From an uncultured Catenibacillus sp. (GTDB taxonomy: Bacteria > Bacillota > Clostridia > Lachnospirales > Lachnospiraceae), in contig CAKRHR010000031.1 in NCBI GenBank assembly GCA_934339005.1, positions 1-31,565 on the forward strand: 31,565 nt of DNA, read 5' to 3'. Position 1 is the stretch's first letter. Every line of letters starts with the position of its first letter. The translations under genes and the position numbers were made by a program. A model generated the notes under the pieces. It made no database searches, was not told where the DNA came from, and was given only the letters and a program-made list of their open reading frames with translations. Below are positions 1 through 7,925 of this stretch, piece after piece.

Positions 1-3
1 GAT

Positions 4-76
<73 letters not shown>

Positions 77-105
77 CACATAATTGATGTAAGTCAATTA
101 TATGT

Positions 106-178
106 GGGATATTAGCTCAGTCGGTAGAGCACTTGACTTTTAATCAAGTTGTCCGGGGTTCGAATCCCCGATGTCTCA
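106..178 (+). tRNA. tRNA-Lys (anticodon TTT)
   Basis: A complete 73-nt cloverleaf. The acceptor arm GGGATAT pairs with ATGTCTC (two G-U pairs), the anticodon stem CTTGA/TCAAG holds the loop CTTTTAA with anticodon TTT, and the T-arm is CCGGGGTTCGAATCCCCG. CCA is not encoded. A strong terminator follows 4 nt later, so this is the last gene of the tRNA transcript. Confidence 0.97.
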
Positions 179-182
179 CTAT

Positions 183-216
183 AGGATTTATACTTTAGAG
201 TATAAGTCCTTTTTTT
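183..216 (+). terminator. Intrinsic terminator of the tRNA transcript
   Basis: An 11-bp stem AGGATTTATAC / GTATAAGTCCT (one G-U pair) with a short TTTAGA loop is followed by seven T residues (210-216). It closes the tRNA-Phe/tRNA-Lys unit. Confidence 0.92.
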
Positions 217-228
217 ATGATATCATGT

Positions 229-270
229 GTATGTAGATACCATGCATAAAATATGCAGGAATCTACATAC
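229..270. repeat. Nested inverted repeat in the nrdD upstream region
   Basis: Perfect 10-bp outer arms GTATGTAGAT (229-238) and ATCTACATAC (261-270) enclose a second perfect stem TGCATA (243-248) / TATGCA (252-257) with an AAA loop. No T-run follows, so it does not look like a terminator. A perfect 10-bp palindrome ATGATATCAT (217-226) lies just before it. Function unknown: it could be an operator or part of a small RNA. Confidence 0.5.
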
Positions 271-288
271 TTAATATATAAAGAAGTC

Positions 289-340
289 ACAAAGTCAGTA
301 ATACCAACTGATTTTACACGAAACTTGTGTAAGGCTTTGT
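289..340. other. Candidate structured RNA: tight three-way junction
   Basis: The 52 nt fold without any unpaired junction base. P1 is ACAAAG (289-294) with CTTTGT (335-340). P2 is TCAGT (295-299) with ACTGA (307-311) and a 7-nt loop. P3 is 312-319 with 327-334 (six Watson-Crick pairs plus two T-G) and a 7-nt loop. It matches no riboswitch family I can name, and the junction lacks purine-riboswitch conserved bases. It lies between the tRNA terminator and nrdD. I found no convincing promoter in front of it, so transcription and strand are unknown. Confidence 0.35.
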
Positions 341-488
341 TAAGTATTTAAGATATGAATATATAGAAAGCAGTTTCACAGATTTTAGAATTTTGCAAGT
401 GGAAATTGTGTTAAAAATAATATTTAGTAAATATGCTGATTCTTCAAAATTTGAAAAAAGCTATTGACAATGAAATATTATGTCGAAG

Positions 489-519
489 AATGCCGTAAAG
501 CCGATGGTTTTACGGCATT
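489..519. other. Strong hairpin upstream of nrdD
   Basis: A 14-bp stem runs from A489 to T519 (AATGCCGTAAAGCC with GGTTTTACGGCATT, one G-T pair) around a 3-nt loop GAT. Only a short TTTCC follows, so as a terminator it is weak. It sits just upstream of the NrdR-like boxes. The rest of 341-488 is AT-rich; apart from an orphan TTGACA at 464-469 without a good -10, I see nothing there. Confidence 0.5.
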
Positions 520-529
520 TCCTATATAT

Positions 530-575
530 ACACTATATATTGTATTTTGAAATTTTAAATAACAATATTTTGTGT
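530..575. promoter_or_regulatory. Pair of NrdR-type boxes
   Basis: Two 16-bp sites match the NrdR-box consensus acaCwAtATaTwGtgt: ACACTATATATTGTAT at 530-545 (15 of 16) and TAACAATATTTTGTGT at 560-575 (13 of 16). Their centres are 30 bp apart, about three helical turns, close to the spacing known for tandem NrdR boxes. They lie directly upstream of the nrdD promoter. NrdR is a conserved bacterial repressor of ribonucleotide reductase genes, so nrdDG is probably repressed by it when (d)ATP is plentiful. Confidence 0.75.
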
Positions 576-585
576 ATTTTTCAAG

Positions 586-614
586 TAGATTTTTCAATGG
601 GGCAGTGATATAAT
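586..614 (+). promoter_or_regulatory. Probable nrdD promoter (extended -10)
   Basis: A perfect -10 TATAAT lies at 609-614 with an extended TGA in front (606-608). The -35 at this spacing (586-591, TAGATT) is poor, as is usual for extended -10 promoters. The start point would be near 621, giving a 40-nt leader. Confidence 0.6.
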
Positions 615-660
615 TTAACTCGATTGCGATTGACAGATAAAATGGGAGTGTGAAATAGAT

Positions 661-2787
661 ATGAAAATTATAAAGAGAGATGGACGGGAAGTTGATTACG
701 ATCGCAGTAAGATTATCACTGCGATTAACAAAGCAAATGCTGAAGTGCCTGAAGAAGAAAAAATTTCAGAGGAAAAGATTGAACAGATCGTACGTTATAT
801 TGAAGATCGAAATAAAAAACGTATGCTTGTAGAAGATATTCAGGATATTATCGAACAGAAGTTGATGGCACAGGGCAAATTCGTATTGGCAAAGAGATAT
901 ATCATTTACAGATATACAAGAGAACTTGTTCGTCGTGCTAATACAACAGATGACTCTATATTAAGTCTGATTAAGAACAGCAATAAAGATGTTATGGAGG
1001 AAAACTCCAATAAGAATGCGACAGTTGCTTCAACACAGCGAGATCTGATCGCCGGTGAAGTATCAAAGGATTTGACAAAACGTCTGTTACTTCCAGAGAA
1101 GATTATGAAGGCACATGAGGAAGGTATCCTTCATTTCCATGATGCAGATTATTTTGTACAGCCTATTTTCAACTGCTGTCTGATTAATATTAAAGATATG
1201 TTGGACAATGGCACAGTAATGAACGGCAAGCTGATTGAGAGTCCTAAGAGCTTTCAGGTGGCATGTACAGTCATGACACAGATTATTTCTGCAGTAGCCA
1301 GCAGCCAGTACGGTGGTCAGTCTGTAGACGTAAGACATCTCGGAAAATATCTGCGTAAGAGTTATAACAAATATAAAAAGAACATTCAGGAAGAATTTGG
1401 TGACCGTTTTGATGAAGATACACTCGAAGCACTTGTACAGAATCGTCTGAAAGATGAATTGAAATCTGGTGTACAGACAATTCAGTATCAGATTAACACA
1501 TTGATGACAACCAACGGCCAGTCACCATTTGTGACATTGTTCCTGAATCTTGACCCGAATGATGAATATGTCAAAGAGAATGCGATGATTATCGAGGAAA
1601 TCTTAAGACAGCGTCTTGAGGGTATTAAGAATGAAATGGGTGTTTATGTGACACCTGCATTTCCTAAGTTAATTTATGTACTGGATGAGCATAACTGTCT
1701 TAAGGGTGGAAAATACGATTATATTACAGAGCTTGCTGTAAAATGCTCCTCCAAACGTTTATATCCGGATTATATTTCTGCAAAGAAAATGCGTGAAAAC
1801 TATGAAGGCAATGTATTTAGTCCAATGGGCTGCCGTAGTTTCCTTTCTCCTTGGAAGGATGAAAATGGCAATTATAAATTTGAAGGCCGTTTTAACCAGG
1901 GTGTTGTCAGCATCAACCTGCCACAGATTGCAATTTGTGCAAGAGGTAATGAGTCTGAATTCTGGAAACTGTTAGATGAACGTCTTGATTTATGTTATGA
2001 GGCGCTTATGTGCCGTCATAACGCGTTGATGGGTACAGTGTCGGATGTGAGTCCAATTCACTGGCAATACGGCGCTATTGCCCGTTTAAAGAAGGGAGAA
2101 AAGATTGATAAACTTCTTCTGAATGGTTATTCAACACTTTCTCTTGGATATATCGGTGTTTATGAGATGACAAAATTAATGCGCGGTGTCAGCCATACAA
2201 CGCCTGAAGGTCAGGAGTTTGCAGTAAAAGTTATGCAGCATCTTCGCGATAAGACTGAGGAATGGAAGGCTCAGACGGGTCTTGGTTTTGGTTTATATGG
2301 TACACCTGCAGAGTCATTATGCTATCGTTTTGCGAAGATTGACCTTGAACATTTTGGTGTGATTAAAGATGTGACTGATAAAGGCTATTATACAAACTCT
2401 TATCATGTAGATGTGCGTGAGAAGATTGATGCATTCTCCAAGTTTACATTTGAAAGTCAGTTCCAGCAGATTTCTTCAGGCGGTGCGATTTCTTATGTAG
2501 AGATTCCAAATATGCGTCACAATCTTGAAGCACTGCGTGAAGTTGTGAAGTTTATTTATGATAACATTCAGTATGCAGAATTTAATACAAAATCTGACTA
2601 CTGTCATGTATGTGGCTTTGACGGTGAGATTATCATTAATGATGATAATGAATGGGAATGCCCTCAGTGCGGCAATAAAGACCATGCGAAGATGAATGTA
2701 ACAAGAAGAACCTGTGGTTATCTTGGTGAGAATTTCTGGAATGTCGGTAAGACAAAGGAAATTAAGGCAAGAGTGCTGCATTTGTAA
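661..2787 (+). CDS. nrdD: Anaerobic ribonucleoside-triphosphate reductase (class III)
   Basis: Oxygen-sensitive glycyl-radical enzyme that reduces ribonucleoside triphosphates to dNTPs for DNA synthesis in anaerobes. At 708 aa it has the usual full length. The first ~95 residues (MKIIKRDGREVDYDRSKI onward) are an ATP-cone for allosteric control. The C-terminus has the zinc cysteines C648/C651 and C667/C670, followed by RRTCGYLG with the predicted radical glycine G686. The ATG follows GGGAG (644-648) at good distance. The activase nrdG follows, and tandem NrdR boxes lie upstream. The window holds no class I or II reductase. Identification is secure. Confidence 0.97.
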   Translation: MKIIKRDGREVDYDRSKIITAINKANAEVPEEEKISEEKIEQIVRYIEDRNKKRMLVEDIQDIIEQKLMAQGKFVLAKRYIIYRYTRELVRRANTTDDSILSLIKNSNKDVMEENSNKNATVASTQRDLIAGEVSKDLTKRLLLPEKIMKAHEEGILHFHDADYFVQPIFNCCLINIKDMLDNGTVMNGKLIESPKSFQVACTVMTQIISAVASSQYGGQSVDVRHLGKYLRKSYNKYKKNIQEEFGDRFDEDTLEALVQNRLKDELKSGVQTIQYQINTLMTTNGQSPFVTLFLNLDPNDEYVKENAMIIEEILRQRLEGIKNEMGVYVTPAFPKLIYVLDEHNCLKGGKYDYITELAVKCSSKRLYPDYISAKKMRENYEGNVFSPMGCRSFLSPWKDENGNYKFEGRFNQGVVSINLPQIAICARGNESEFWKLLDERLDLCYEALMCRHNALMGTVSDVSPIHWQYGAIARLKKGEKIDKLLLNGYSTLSLGYIGVYEMTKLMRGVSHTTPEGQEFAVKVMQHLRDKTEEWKAQTGLGFGLYGTPAESLCYRFAKIDLEHFGVIKDVTDKGYYTNSYHVDVREKIDAFSKFTFESQFQQISSGGAISYVEIPNMRHNLEALREVVKFIYDNIQYAEFNTKSDYCHVCGFDGEIIINDDNEWECPQCGNKDHAKMNVTRRTCGYLGENFWNVGKTKEIKARVLHL

Positions 2788-2845
2788 GATGAATTATAAT
2801 TAAGATGAACTATAATATATAATAATGAATAATGTTCAAGATAAT

Positions 2846-2875
2846 ATGAGTGGCAAATTTATTTTTGCCACTCAT
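2846..2875 (+). other. Hairpin between nrdD and nrdG
   Basis: Perfect 12-bp arms ATGAGTGGCAAA (2846-2857) and TTTGCCACTCAT (2864-2875) around a 6-nt loop. There is no T-run on either strand, so it is more likely an mRNA processing or stability element between nrdD and nrdG than a terminator. It overlaps an in-frame upstream GTG that could otherwise be mistaken for the nrdG start. Confidence 0.55.
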
Positions 2876-2912
2876 TGATGTATACAAATATAGAAAATAT
2901 AAGGTGACAAAA

Positions 2913-3446
2913 ATGAATTATGCAGATATAAAACAATATGATATAGCAAATGGTCCGGGAATCCGTGTGTCGGTATTTGTCAGCGGCTGTACACACCGCT
3001 GCAAAAACTGCTTTAATGAAGTGGCATGGGATTTTCATTATGGTAAGCCTTTTACAGAAGAAACCATTCAGTCTGTGATTGAATATTTAAAACCGGATTA
3101 TGTGGCAGGGCTGACGCTTCTTGGCGGAGAACCGATGGAGCACGTCAATCAACAGGGGTTATTACCACTGATACGTGAAGTGAAGCGTGTTTATCCACAA
3201 AAAAATATCTGGTGCTTTACAGGATATGATTTTGATAAGGATATTTTAGGCCACATGTATTCTGAATGGGAAGAAACAAGAGAATTGCTGTCATACTTTG
3301 ATGTGATGGTAGATGGCAAGTTTGTAGAGGCGCTCAAAGGCGCAAATCTGCGGTTTAAAGGCTCTGCAAATCAGAGAACGATTAATGTACCGGAAAGCTT
3401 AAAAGCCGGTCATGCGGTCATTGTTGAAGGTTATGAGAATATGTAA
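2913..3446 (+). CDS. nrdG: Anaerobic ribonucleotide reductase activating protein (radical SAM)
   Basis: Activase that uses a [4Fe-4S] cluster and S-adenosylmethionine to make the glycyl radical on NrdD. The radical SAM motif CTHRCKNC gives C26, C30 and C33 from the chosen start; LGGEP further on is the SAM-binding glycine motif. Length is 177 aa, typical of NrdG. The ATG at 2913 was chosen because AAGGTGA (2901-2907) precedes it at good distance and the family N-terminus begins near MNYADIKQYDIANGPG. The frame stays open to a GTG at 2850, but those codons lie in the hairpin. It is co-transcribed with nrdD. Confidence 0.95.
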   Translation: MNYADIKQYDIANGPGIRVSVFVSGCTHRCKNCFNEVAWDFHYGKPFTEETIQSVIEYLKPDYVAGLTLLGGEPMEHVNQQGLLPLIREVKRVYPQKNIWCFTGYDFDKDILGHMYSEWEETRELLSYFDVMVDGKFVEALKGANLRFKGSANQRTINVPESLKAGHAVIVEGYENM

Positions 3447-3562
3447 ATATATAAAGTTGTCATGAACATTTATGCAGGCAGATAGTTTGAAGTTGAACAA
3501 TTAAAAACATTTCATAAGCACAGCTTATCGAGATTGTAAAAATAAATAATAGATAAAATATA

Positions 3563-3600
3563 AAAGGGGATGGAAATATATTGACTTTCAATCTCCTTTT
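3563..3600 (+). terminator. Possible nrdDG terminator overlapping the next promoter
   Basis: Arms AAAAGGGGATGGAAA and TTTCAATCTCCTTTT pair with one G-T and one mismatch, and the 3' arm ends in TTTT. It lies 116 nt after nrdG. The loop contains the -35 of the following promoter, so the same DNA may serve both purposes. The T-tail is short, hence modest confidence. Confidence 0.4.
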
Positions 3601-3610
3601 AAGCTAGAAT
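3581..3610 (+). promoter_or_regulatory. Probable promoter of the BMP importer operon
   Basis: TTGACT (3581-3586), an 18-bp spacer and TAGAAT (3605-3610) lie 70 bp before the lipoprotein gene. No purine-riboswitch motif is visible in the leader. Confidence 0.55.
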
Positions 3611-3679
3611 TGTAATTGTCTTTTCAAAAAGATGTAAAAAACAGTAAAAAATGTTTTTTCAAACAGAGGAGGAAAAATA

Positions 3680-5011
3680 ATGAAAAAATTACTCAGCATT
3701 TTACTTGCTGCACTCATGGTATTTGCTATGGCAGCTTGTGGTAATGGTACATCAAACGGTGGTACAACTACTTCAAGTGACAATGCAGGCGATGCATCAT
3801 CTGATAATCAGAGTGCTGCAGCAAGCGATCTTAAAATTGGTGTAATCCTTGTAGGTGATGACACAGAAGGTTATTCAAAAGCTCATATAGATGGTGTTAA
3901 AGAAGCTGCCGCAGAGCTTGGTATTCCGGAAAACAACATTATCTGGAAATATAAAACTCCAGAAAACTCATCATGTTATGATGCAGCAATTGACCTTGTT
4001 GGTCAGGGCTGTTCATTAATTGTTGGTAACAGCTATGGTCATCAGACATACCTTGTACAGGCTGCAGAAGAAAATCCGGATGTAACATTCGTATCTATGA
4101 CAGGTGATTTTGCTGCTATTTCAGGTTGCGCTAACTTCAAGAATGCATTTACAAAGATTTATGAATCTCGTTATGTATCCGGTGTTGTTGCAGGTCTTAA
4201 ATTAAAAGAACTTCTTGCTGATGGTACATTAACAACAGATACACAGCCAAACAGCTTTGATGCAGACGGTAACGTTAAGATTGGTTATGTTGGTGCTTAC
4301 AACTACGCAGAAGTTGTTTCAGGTTACACAGCATTCTTCCTTGGTGTTCAGAGTATTGTTCCTAACGTAGTTATGGAAGTTAAATATACAAACTCATGGT
4401 TTGATATTGATAAAGAAGGTGCTGCAGCAGAAGCTCTTATCGCAAATGGTGCAGTTATTGTAGGTCAGCATGCAGATTCAACTGGTGCACCTGCAGCAAC
4501 ACAGAAACTTCATGATGCAGGCACAATCTGCTACTCAATCGGTTATAATATCGATATGCTTGAAACAGCACCTACAGCAGCTTTAACATCTGCTACAAAT
4601 AATTGGGCTGTATATTACAAATATGCATTCTCATGCATGCTTAACGGTGAAGATATCAAAGCTGATTGGGCAGAAGGTTATAGTGAAGATGCAGTTGGTA
4701 TTACACCACTTGGTGAATCTTGTGCGGAAGGTACAGCAGATTATGTTGCTGATATTGAAGCTCAGTTAAAAGATGGTTCTCTTAAAGTATTTGATACATC
4801 TAAATTTACTGTAAACGGTGAAACAGTGACAAGTGCGGAATGTGATCTTTCCTTCATGGATTGGACAACAAATCCTGCAACAGTTGTTTACCAGGGTGAA
4901 ACAGTTGAAGCAATTGTTGATGGTGCTTTTGAAGAATCTACATTCAGAAGTGCTCCATATTTCCAGCTTCGTATTGATGGTATCACAGAAGATGCAGAAG
5001 CTGTTGAATAA
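3680..5011 (+). CDS. BMP-family ABC transporter substrate-binding lipoprotein
   Basis: Extracellular lipid-anchored binding protein of a BMP/Med/PnrA-type importer; known members bind nucleosides. The N-terminus MKKLLSILLAALMVFAMAAC is a lipoprotein signal with lipobox MAAC and lipidated C20, followed by a Gly/Ser/Thr/Asn-rich linker to about residue 50. The domain then begins LKIGVILVGDDTEGYSKAHIDG, and later parts (VGNSYGHQ, KIGYVGAYNYAEV, GADS-like QHADSTG) fit the family. A strong AGGAGG (3667-3672) precedes the ATG. The adjacent ATPase and two permeases complete the importer. Nucleoside uptake is inferred from the family; the exact ligand cannot be read from sequence. Confidence 0.9.
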   Translation: MKKLLSILLAALMVFAMAACGNGTSNGGTTTSSDNAGDASSDNQSAAASDLKIGVILVGDDTEGYSKAHIDGVKEAAAELGIPENNIIWKYKTPENSSCYDAAIDLVGQGCSLIVGNSYGHQTYLVQAAEENPDVTFVSMTGDFAAISGCANFKNAFTKIYESRYVSGVVAGLKLKELLADGTLTTDTQPNSFDADGNVKIGYVGAYNYAEVVSGYTAFFLGVQSIVPNVVMEVKYTNSWFDIDKEGAAAEALIANGAVIVGQHADSTGAPAATQKLHDAGTICYSIGYNIDMLETAPTAALTSATNNWAVYYKYAFSCMLNGEDIKADWAEGYSEDAVGITPLGESCAEGTADYVADIEAQLKDGSLKVFDTSKFTVNGETVTSAECDLSFMDWTTNPATVVYQGETVEAIVDGAFEESTFRSAPYFQLRIDGITEDAEAVE

Positions 5012-5050
5012 TGAACAGTATTGTGTAGAAATCATATAATGTGACTACTC

Positions 5051-5098
5051 GGGAAAAGGGAAGTCTTTAAAAACTTCCCTTTTTCCATTTTTTGTTTT
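5051..5098 (+). terminator. Strong terminator after the lipoprotein gene
   Basis: A 14-bp stem (5051-5064 with 5073-5086, one G-T pair) with an 8-nt loop is followed by ATTTTTTGTTTT. It separates the binding-protein gene from its ATPase. Partial read-through here would make binding protein more abundant than the membrane parts, a common arrangement. The following 5099-5286 stretch holds a small inverted repeat, CCGGTT (5151-5156) / AACCGG (5166-5171), and no clear promoter. Confidence 0.88.
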
Positions 5099-5286
5099 GA
5101 GCGGAAATTATTATTTTTATGAAATCATAGATAAGTTGATGGACAATTAGCCGGTTAATATTTAAAACCGGAAATCATCATATTATTTAAAAATGGATTT
5201 ATAAAAATCAGATATTGTGATGAGATGAAAATGCAAATTCGATATCTGTGGTTTCATAAGAATAATAAGAGGGAGGTACAGTTTTC

Positions 5287-6831
5287 ATGGAAAATGCAAT
5301 TCAAATGAAAAATATTACAAAAACATTTGGAAGCAAAGTCATTGCGAATAAGAATGTTACAATGGATATCCATAAAGGCGAGATTTTATCATTGCTTGGT
5401 GAAAACGGCAGTGGTAAGACAACACTGATGAATATGATCGCGGGTATTTATTATCCTGATTCAGGTGAGATTTATGTTAATGGTAAACTTGCAGAAATCC
5501 GCTCTCCAAAAGATGCCTATGACTTAGGTATTGGGATGATTCATCAGCATTTTAAATTAATCGATGTATTTTCTGCAACAGAAAATATTGCACTGGGGCT
5601 TGAAAAAACACACAAATTTGACATGAAGGCAATTCAGAAACGTGCACAGGAGATTTGTGATAAATATCATTTTGATTTAGATCTGAATCAGAAGGTTTAT
5701 GAGATGAGTGTATCTCAGAAACAGACATTGGAAATAGTCAAGGCACTTTACAGAGGTGCAGATATTCTGATTCTGGATGAGCCGACAGCGGTATTGACAC
5801 CTCAGGAAACAGAACGTTTATTTGATGTTATCCGTAATATGCGTAATGATAATAAATCTGTAATCATTATCACTCATAAATTACATGAAGTGCTTGAGAT
5901 TTCCGACAGAGTATCCATTCTTCGAAAAGGTGAATATGTAGGTACAGTCAATACATGTGATGCTACAGAGTCTTCTCTGACAGAGATGATGGTGGGCAAG
6001 AAGGTTGAATTAAATATTGAACGTTCTGAACCTGTTAATCCACAGACTCGTATTTCGGTATCTCATCTGACAATTCATAATCATGAAAAAATTAAAGTGC
6101 TGGATAATGTAAGTTTTGATATTAACAGTGGCGAAATCCTTGGTATTGCAGGTATTTCAGGCAGCGGTCAGAAAGAACTTCTGGAAGCGATTGCAGGACT
6201 TCAGGATGTTGACAGGGATAGCAGTATTGAATATTATGCACCGGAAGCTGATGAACCGATTCAATTGGTGGGCATGAATCCTAAGAGTATTCATGCAGCA
6301 GGTGTGCATCTGGCATTCGTTCCTGAGGACAGACTTGGTATGGGGCTTGTTGGTTCCATGGGTATGACAGGAAATATGATGTTGAAAACTTATGATAGCG
6401 GTCATTCATTCCTGACTGATTTTAAGAAACCAAAGAAAATGGCTGAACGTATCAAGGACGAACTTGAGGTTGTAACACCAAGTGTTAATACACCGGTATC
6501 CCGTTTGTCCGGTGGTAACGTTCAGAAGGTACTTGTCGGAAGAGAAATCGCAGAAGAACCTGCGGTACTGATGACAGCGTATGCCGTTCGAGGTCTTGAT
6601 ATTAATACATCTTACACGATTTACAATCTTTTGAATGAAGAAAAGAAAAAAGGTGTCGCTGTTGTGTATGTCGGCGAGGATTTGGATGTATTAATTGATT
6701 TATGTGACAGAATTTTGGTACTTTGTGACGGTAAAGCCAATGGTCTGCTGGACGGCCGCACAGCAACAAAAGAGAAAGTAGGTCTTTTGATGACAAATCT
6801 TAAAAAAGGTGGTGCAGACGATGAGCAATAG
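5287..6831 (+). CDS. Double ATP-binding subunit of the BMP-type importer
   Basis: Cytoplasmic ATPase with two fused nucleotide-binding domains, 514 aa, of the sugar/nucleoside importer family (YufO/NupO-like). Domain 1 has Walker A GENGSGKTT (38-46), Q-loop Q87, a changed signature MSVSQ (140-144) and Walker B ending DEPT (164-167). Domain 2 has a degenerate Walker A GISGSGQK (289-296), VPEDR (345-349), a canonical LSGGN (407-411) and a Walker-B region AYAVRGLD. Pairing Walker A of domain 1 with the signature of domain 2 leaves one competent and one degenerate ATP site. GGGAGG at 5271-5276 precedes the ATG. Its 3' end overlaps the next gene by 11 bp. Confidence 0.95.
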   Translation: MENAIQMKNITKTFGSKVIANKNVTMDIHKGEILSLLGENGSGKTTLMNMIAGIYYPDSGEIYVNGKLAEIRSPKDAYDLGIGMIHQHFKLIDVFSATENIALGLEKTHKFDMKAIQKRAQEICDKYHFDLDLNQKVYEMSVSQKQTLEIVKALYRGADILILDEPTAVLTPQETERLFDVIRNMRNDNKSVIIITHKLHEVLEISDRVSILRKGEYVGTVNTCDATESSLTEMMVGKKVELNIERSEPVNPQTRISVSHLTIHNHEKIKVLDNVSFDINSGEILGIAGISGSGQKELLEAIAGLQDVDRDSSIEYYAPEADEPIQLVGMNPKSIHAAGVHLAFVPEDRLGMGLVGSMGMTGNMMLKTYDSGHSFLTDFKKPKKMAERIKDELEVVTPSVNTPVSRLSGGNVQKVLVGREIAEEPAVLMTAYAVRGLDINTSYTIYNLLNEEKKKGVAVVYVGEDLDVLIDLCDRILVLCDGKANGLLDGRTATKEKVGLLMTNLKKGGADDEQ

Positions 6832-7924
6832 TCAGGTGAAAGTTAAAGAACCTTTTGTGCGTATTGTTAAACGTGACGGTACCACAATGAAAAATAAAGT
6901 TATTGCCAGAGCGGTAGCCATTCTTCTGGCATTGATTGTCGATGCGATTTTTATTTTTGCAGTAACAGGATTAAATCCGTTGTCTGTATATGGTGTTATG
7001 TTTCAAGGAACTTTTGGTACTGGCATTCGTTTCTCATGGGCGATGCGTGATCTTGTAACGCTTCTGTGTATCGCAGTTGCACTGGCACCTGCTTTTAAGA
7101 TGCGTTTCTGGAATATCGGTGCTGAAGGTCAGGTGCTTGTGGGAGGTCTTGCGACAGCACTTGTGATGGTTTACTGTGGTAATAGTCTGCCAACCCCTGT
7201 TTTATTTATTGTGATGCTTGTTTCAAGTATCGTTGCTGGCGGCCTTTGGGGATTCGTTCCTGCATTCTTTAAGGCACACTGGAATACAAATGAAACATTA
7301 TTTACATTGATGATGAATTATGTGGCAACAAGTATCGTGGCGTGTGCTACAAATATCATGCGTGGACAGGCATCAAGTTTGGGTAAATTGAATATGGGTA
7401 CAAAAGCTGGATGGTTTCCTCAGTTTTTAGGTCAAAGATATAATATCAACATTTTAGTTGTAATTATTCTGACACTTGCAATGTTCTTCTATTTGAAATA
7501 TTTTAAACATGGTTATGAGATTACTGTTGTTGGTGAATCTGAAAATACAGCCCGTTATGCAGGTATCAATGTAAAGATGGTTACAATCCGTACAATGATT
7601 GTATCCGGCGCAATTTGTGGACTTGCAGGATTCTTAATCGTTGCAGGCAAGGACCAGACGATTTCTACAACAACAGCAGGCGGACAGGGTTTTACAGCGA
7701 TTATCGTTGCCTGGCTTGCCAAGTTTAATACATTTTATATGGTGCTGATTTCCTTCCTGCTTGTATTTTTATCAAGAGGTGCATCTGAAATCGCATCTGC
7801 ATACAGTTTGAATGATTATGCGGCAAGTATTATTGAAGGTGTGATTCTGTTTTTCATTTTAGGTAGTGAGTTCTTTATCAACTACCGAATGATTTTCAGA
7901 AATTCAAAGAAGGAGGTGCAGTAA
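6821..7924 (+). CDS. ABC transporter permease (BMP/nucleoside type), first subunit
   Basis: Integral membrane subunit, 367 aa, of the branched-chain/ribose-type permease family (YufP/NupP-like). A cytoplasmic N-terminus of about 30 residues is followed by many hydrophobic segments, beginning AVAILLALIVDAIFIFAV; the conserved loop MRFWNIGAEGQVLVGG and the motif VVGESENTARYAGIN are typical of the family. The ATG at 6821 was preferred over the in-frame GTG at 6809 because AAGGTGG (6806-6812) gives normal spacing. It overlaps the ATPase gene, indicating translational coupling. Confidence 0.94.
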   Translation: MSNSQVKVKEPFVRIVKRDGTTMKNKVIARAVAILLALIVDAIFIFAVTGLNPLSVYGVMFQGTFGTGIRFSWAMRDLVTLLCIAVALAPAFKMRFWNIGAEGQVLVGGLATALVMVYCGNSLPTPVLFIVMLVSSIVAGGLWGFVPAFFKAHWNTNETLFTLMMNYVATSIVACATNIMRGQASSLGKLNMGTKAGWFPQFLGQRYNINILVVIILTLAMFFYLKYFKHGYEITVVGESENTARYAGINVKMVTIRTMIVSGAICGLAGFLIVAGKDQTISTTTAGGQGFTAIIVAWLAKFNTFYMVLISFLLVFLSRGASEIASAYSLNDYAASIIEGVILFFILGSEFFINYRMIFRNSKKEVQ

Positions 7925-7925
7925 G

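Noticed and set aside
464..492. Second nrdD promoter at TTGACA 464-469
   Set aside because: The only -10 candidate (AAGAAT at 16 bp) is poor and overlaps the strong hairpin.
2850..2912. Upstream GTG start for nrdG
   Set aside because: The codons fall in a perfect hairpin, there is no ribosome site, and the family N-terminus begins at 2913.
3447..3679. Purine riboswitch in front of the nucleoside-type importer
   Set aside because: None of the conserved junction or loop bases were found in the leader.
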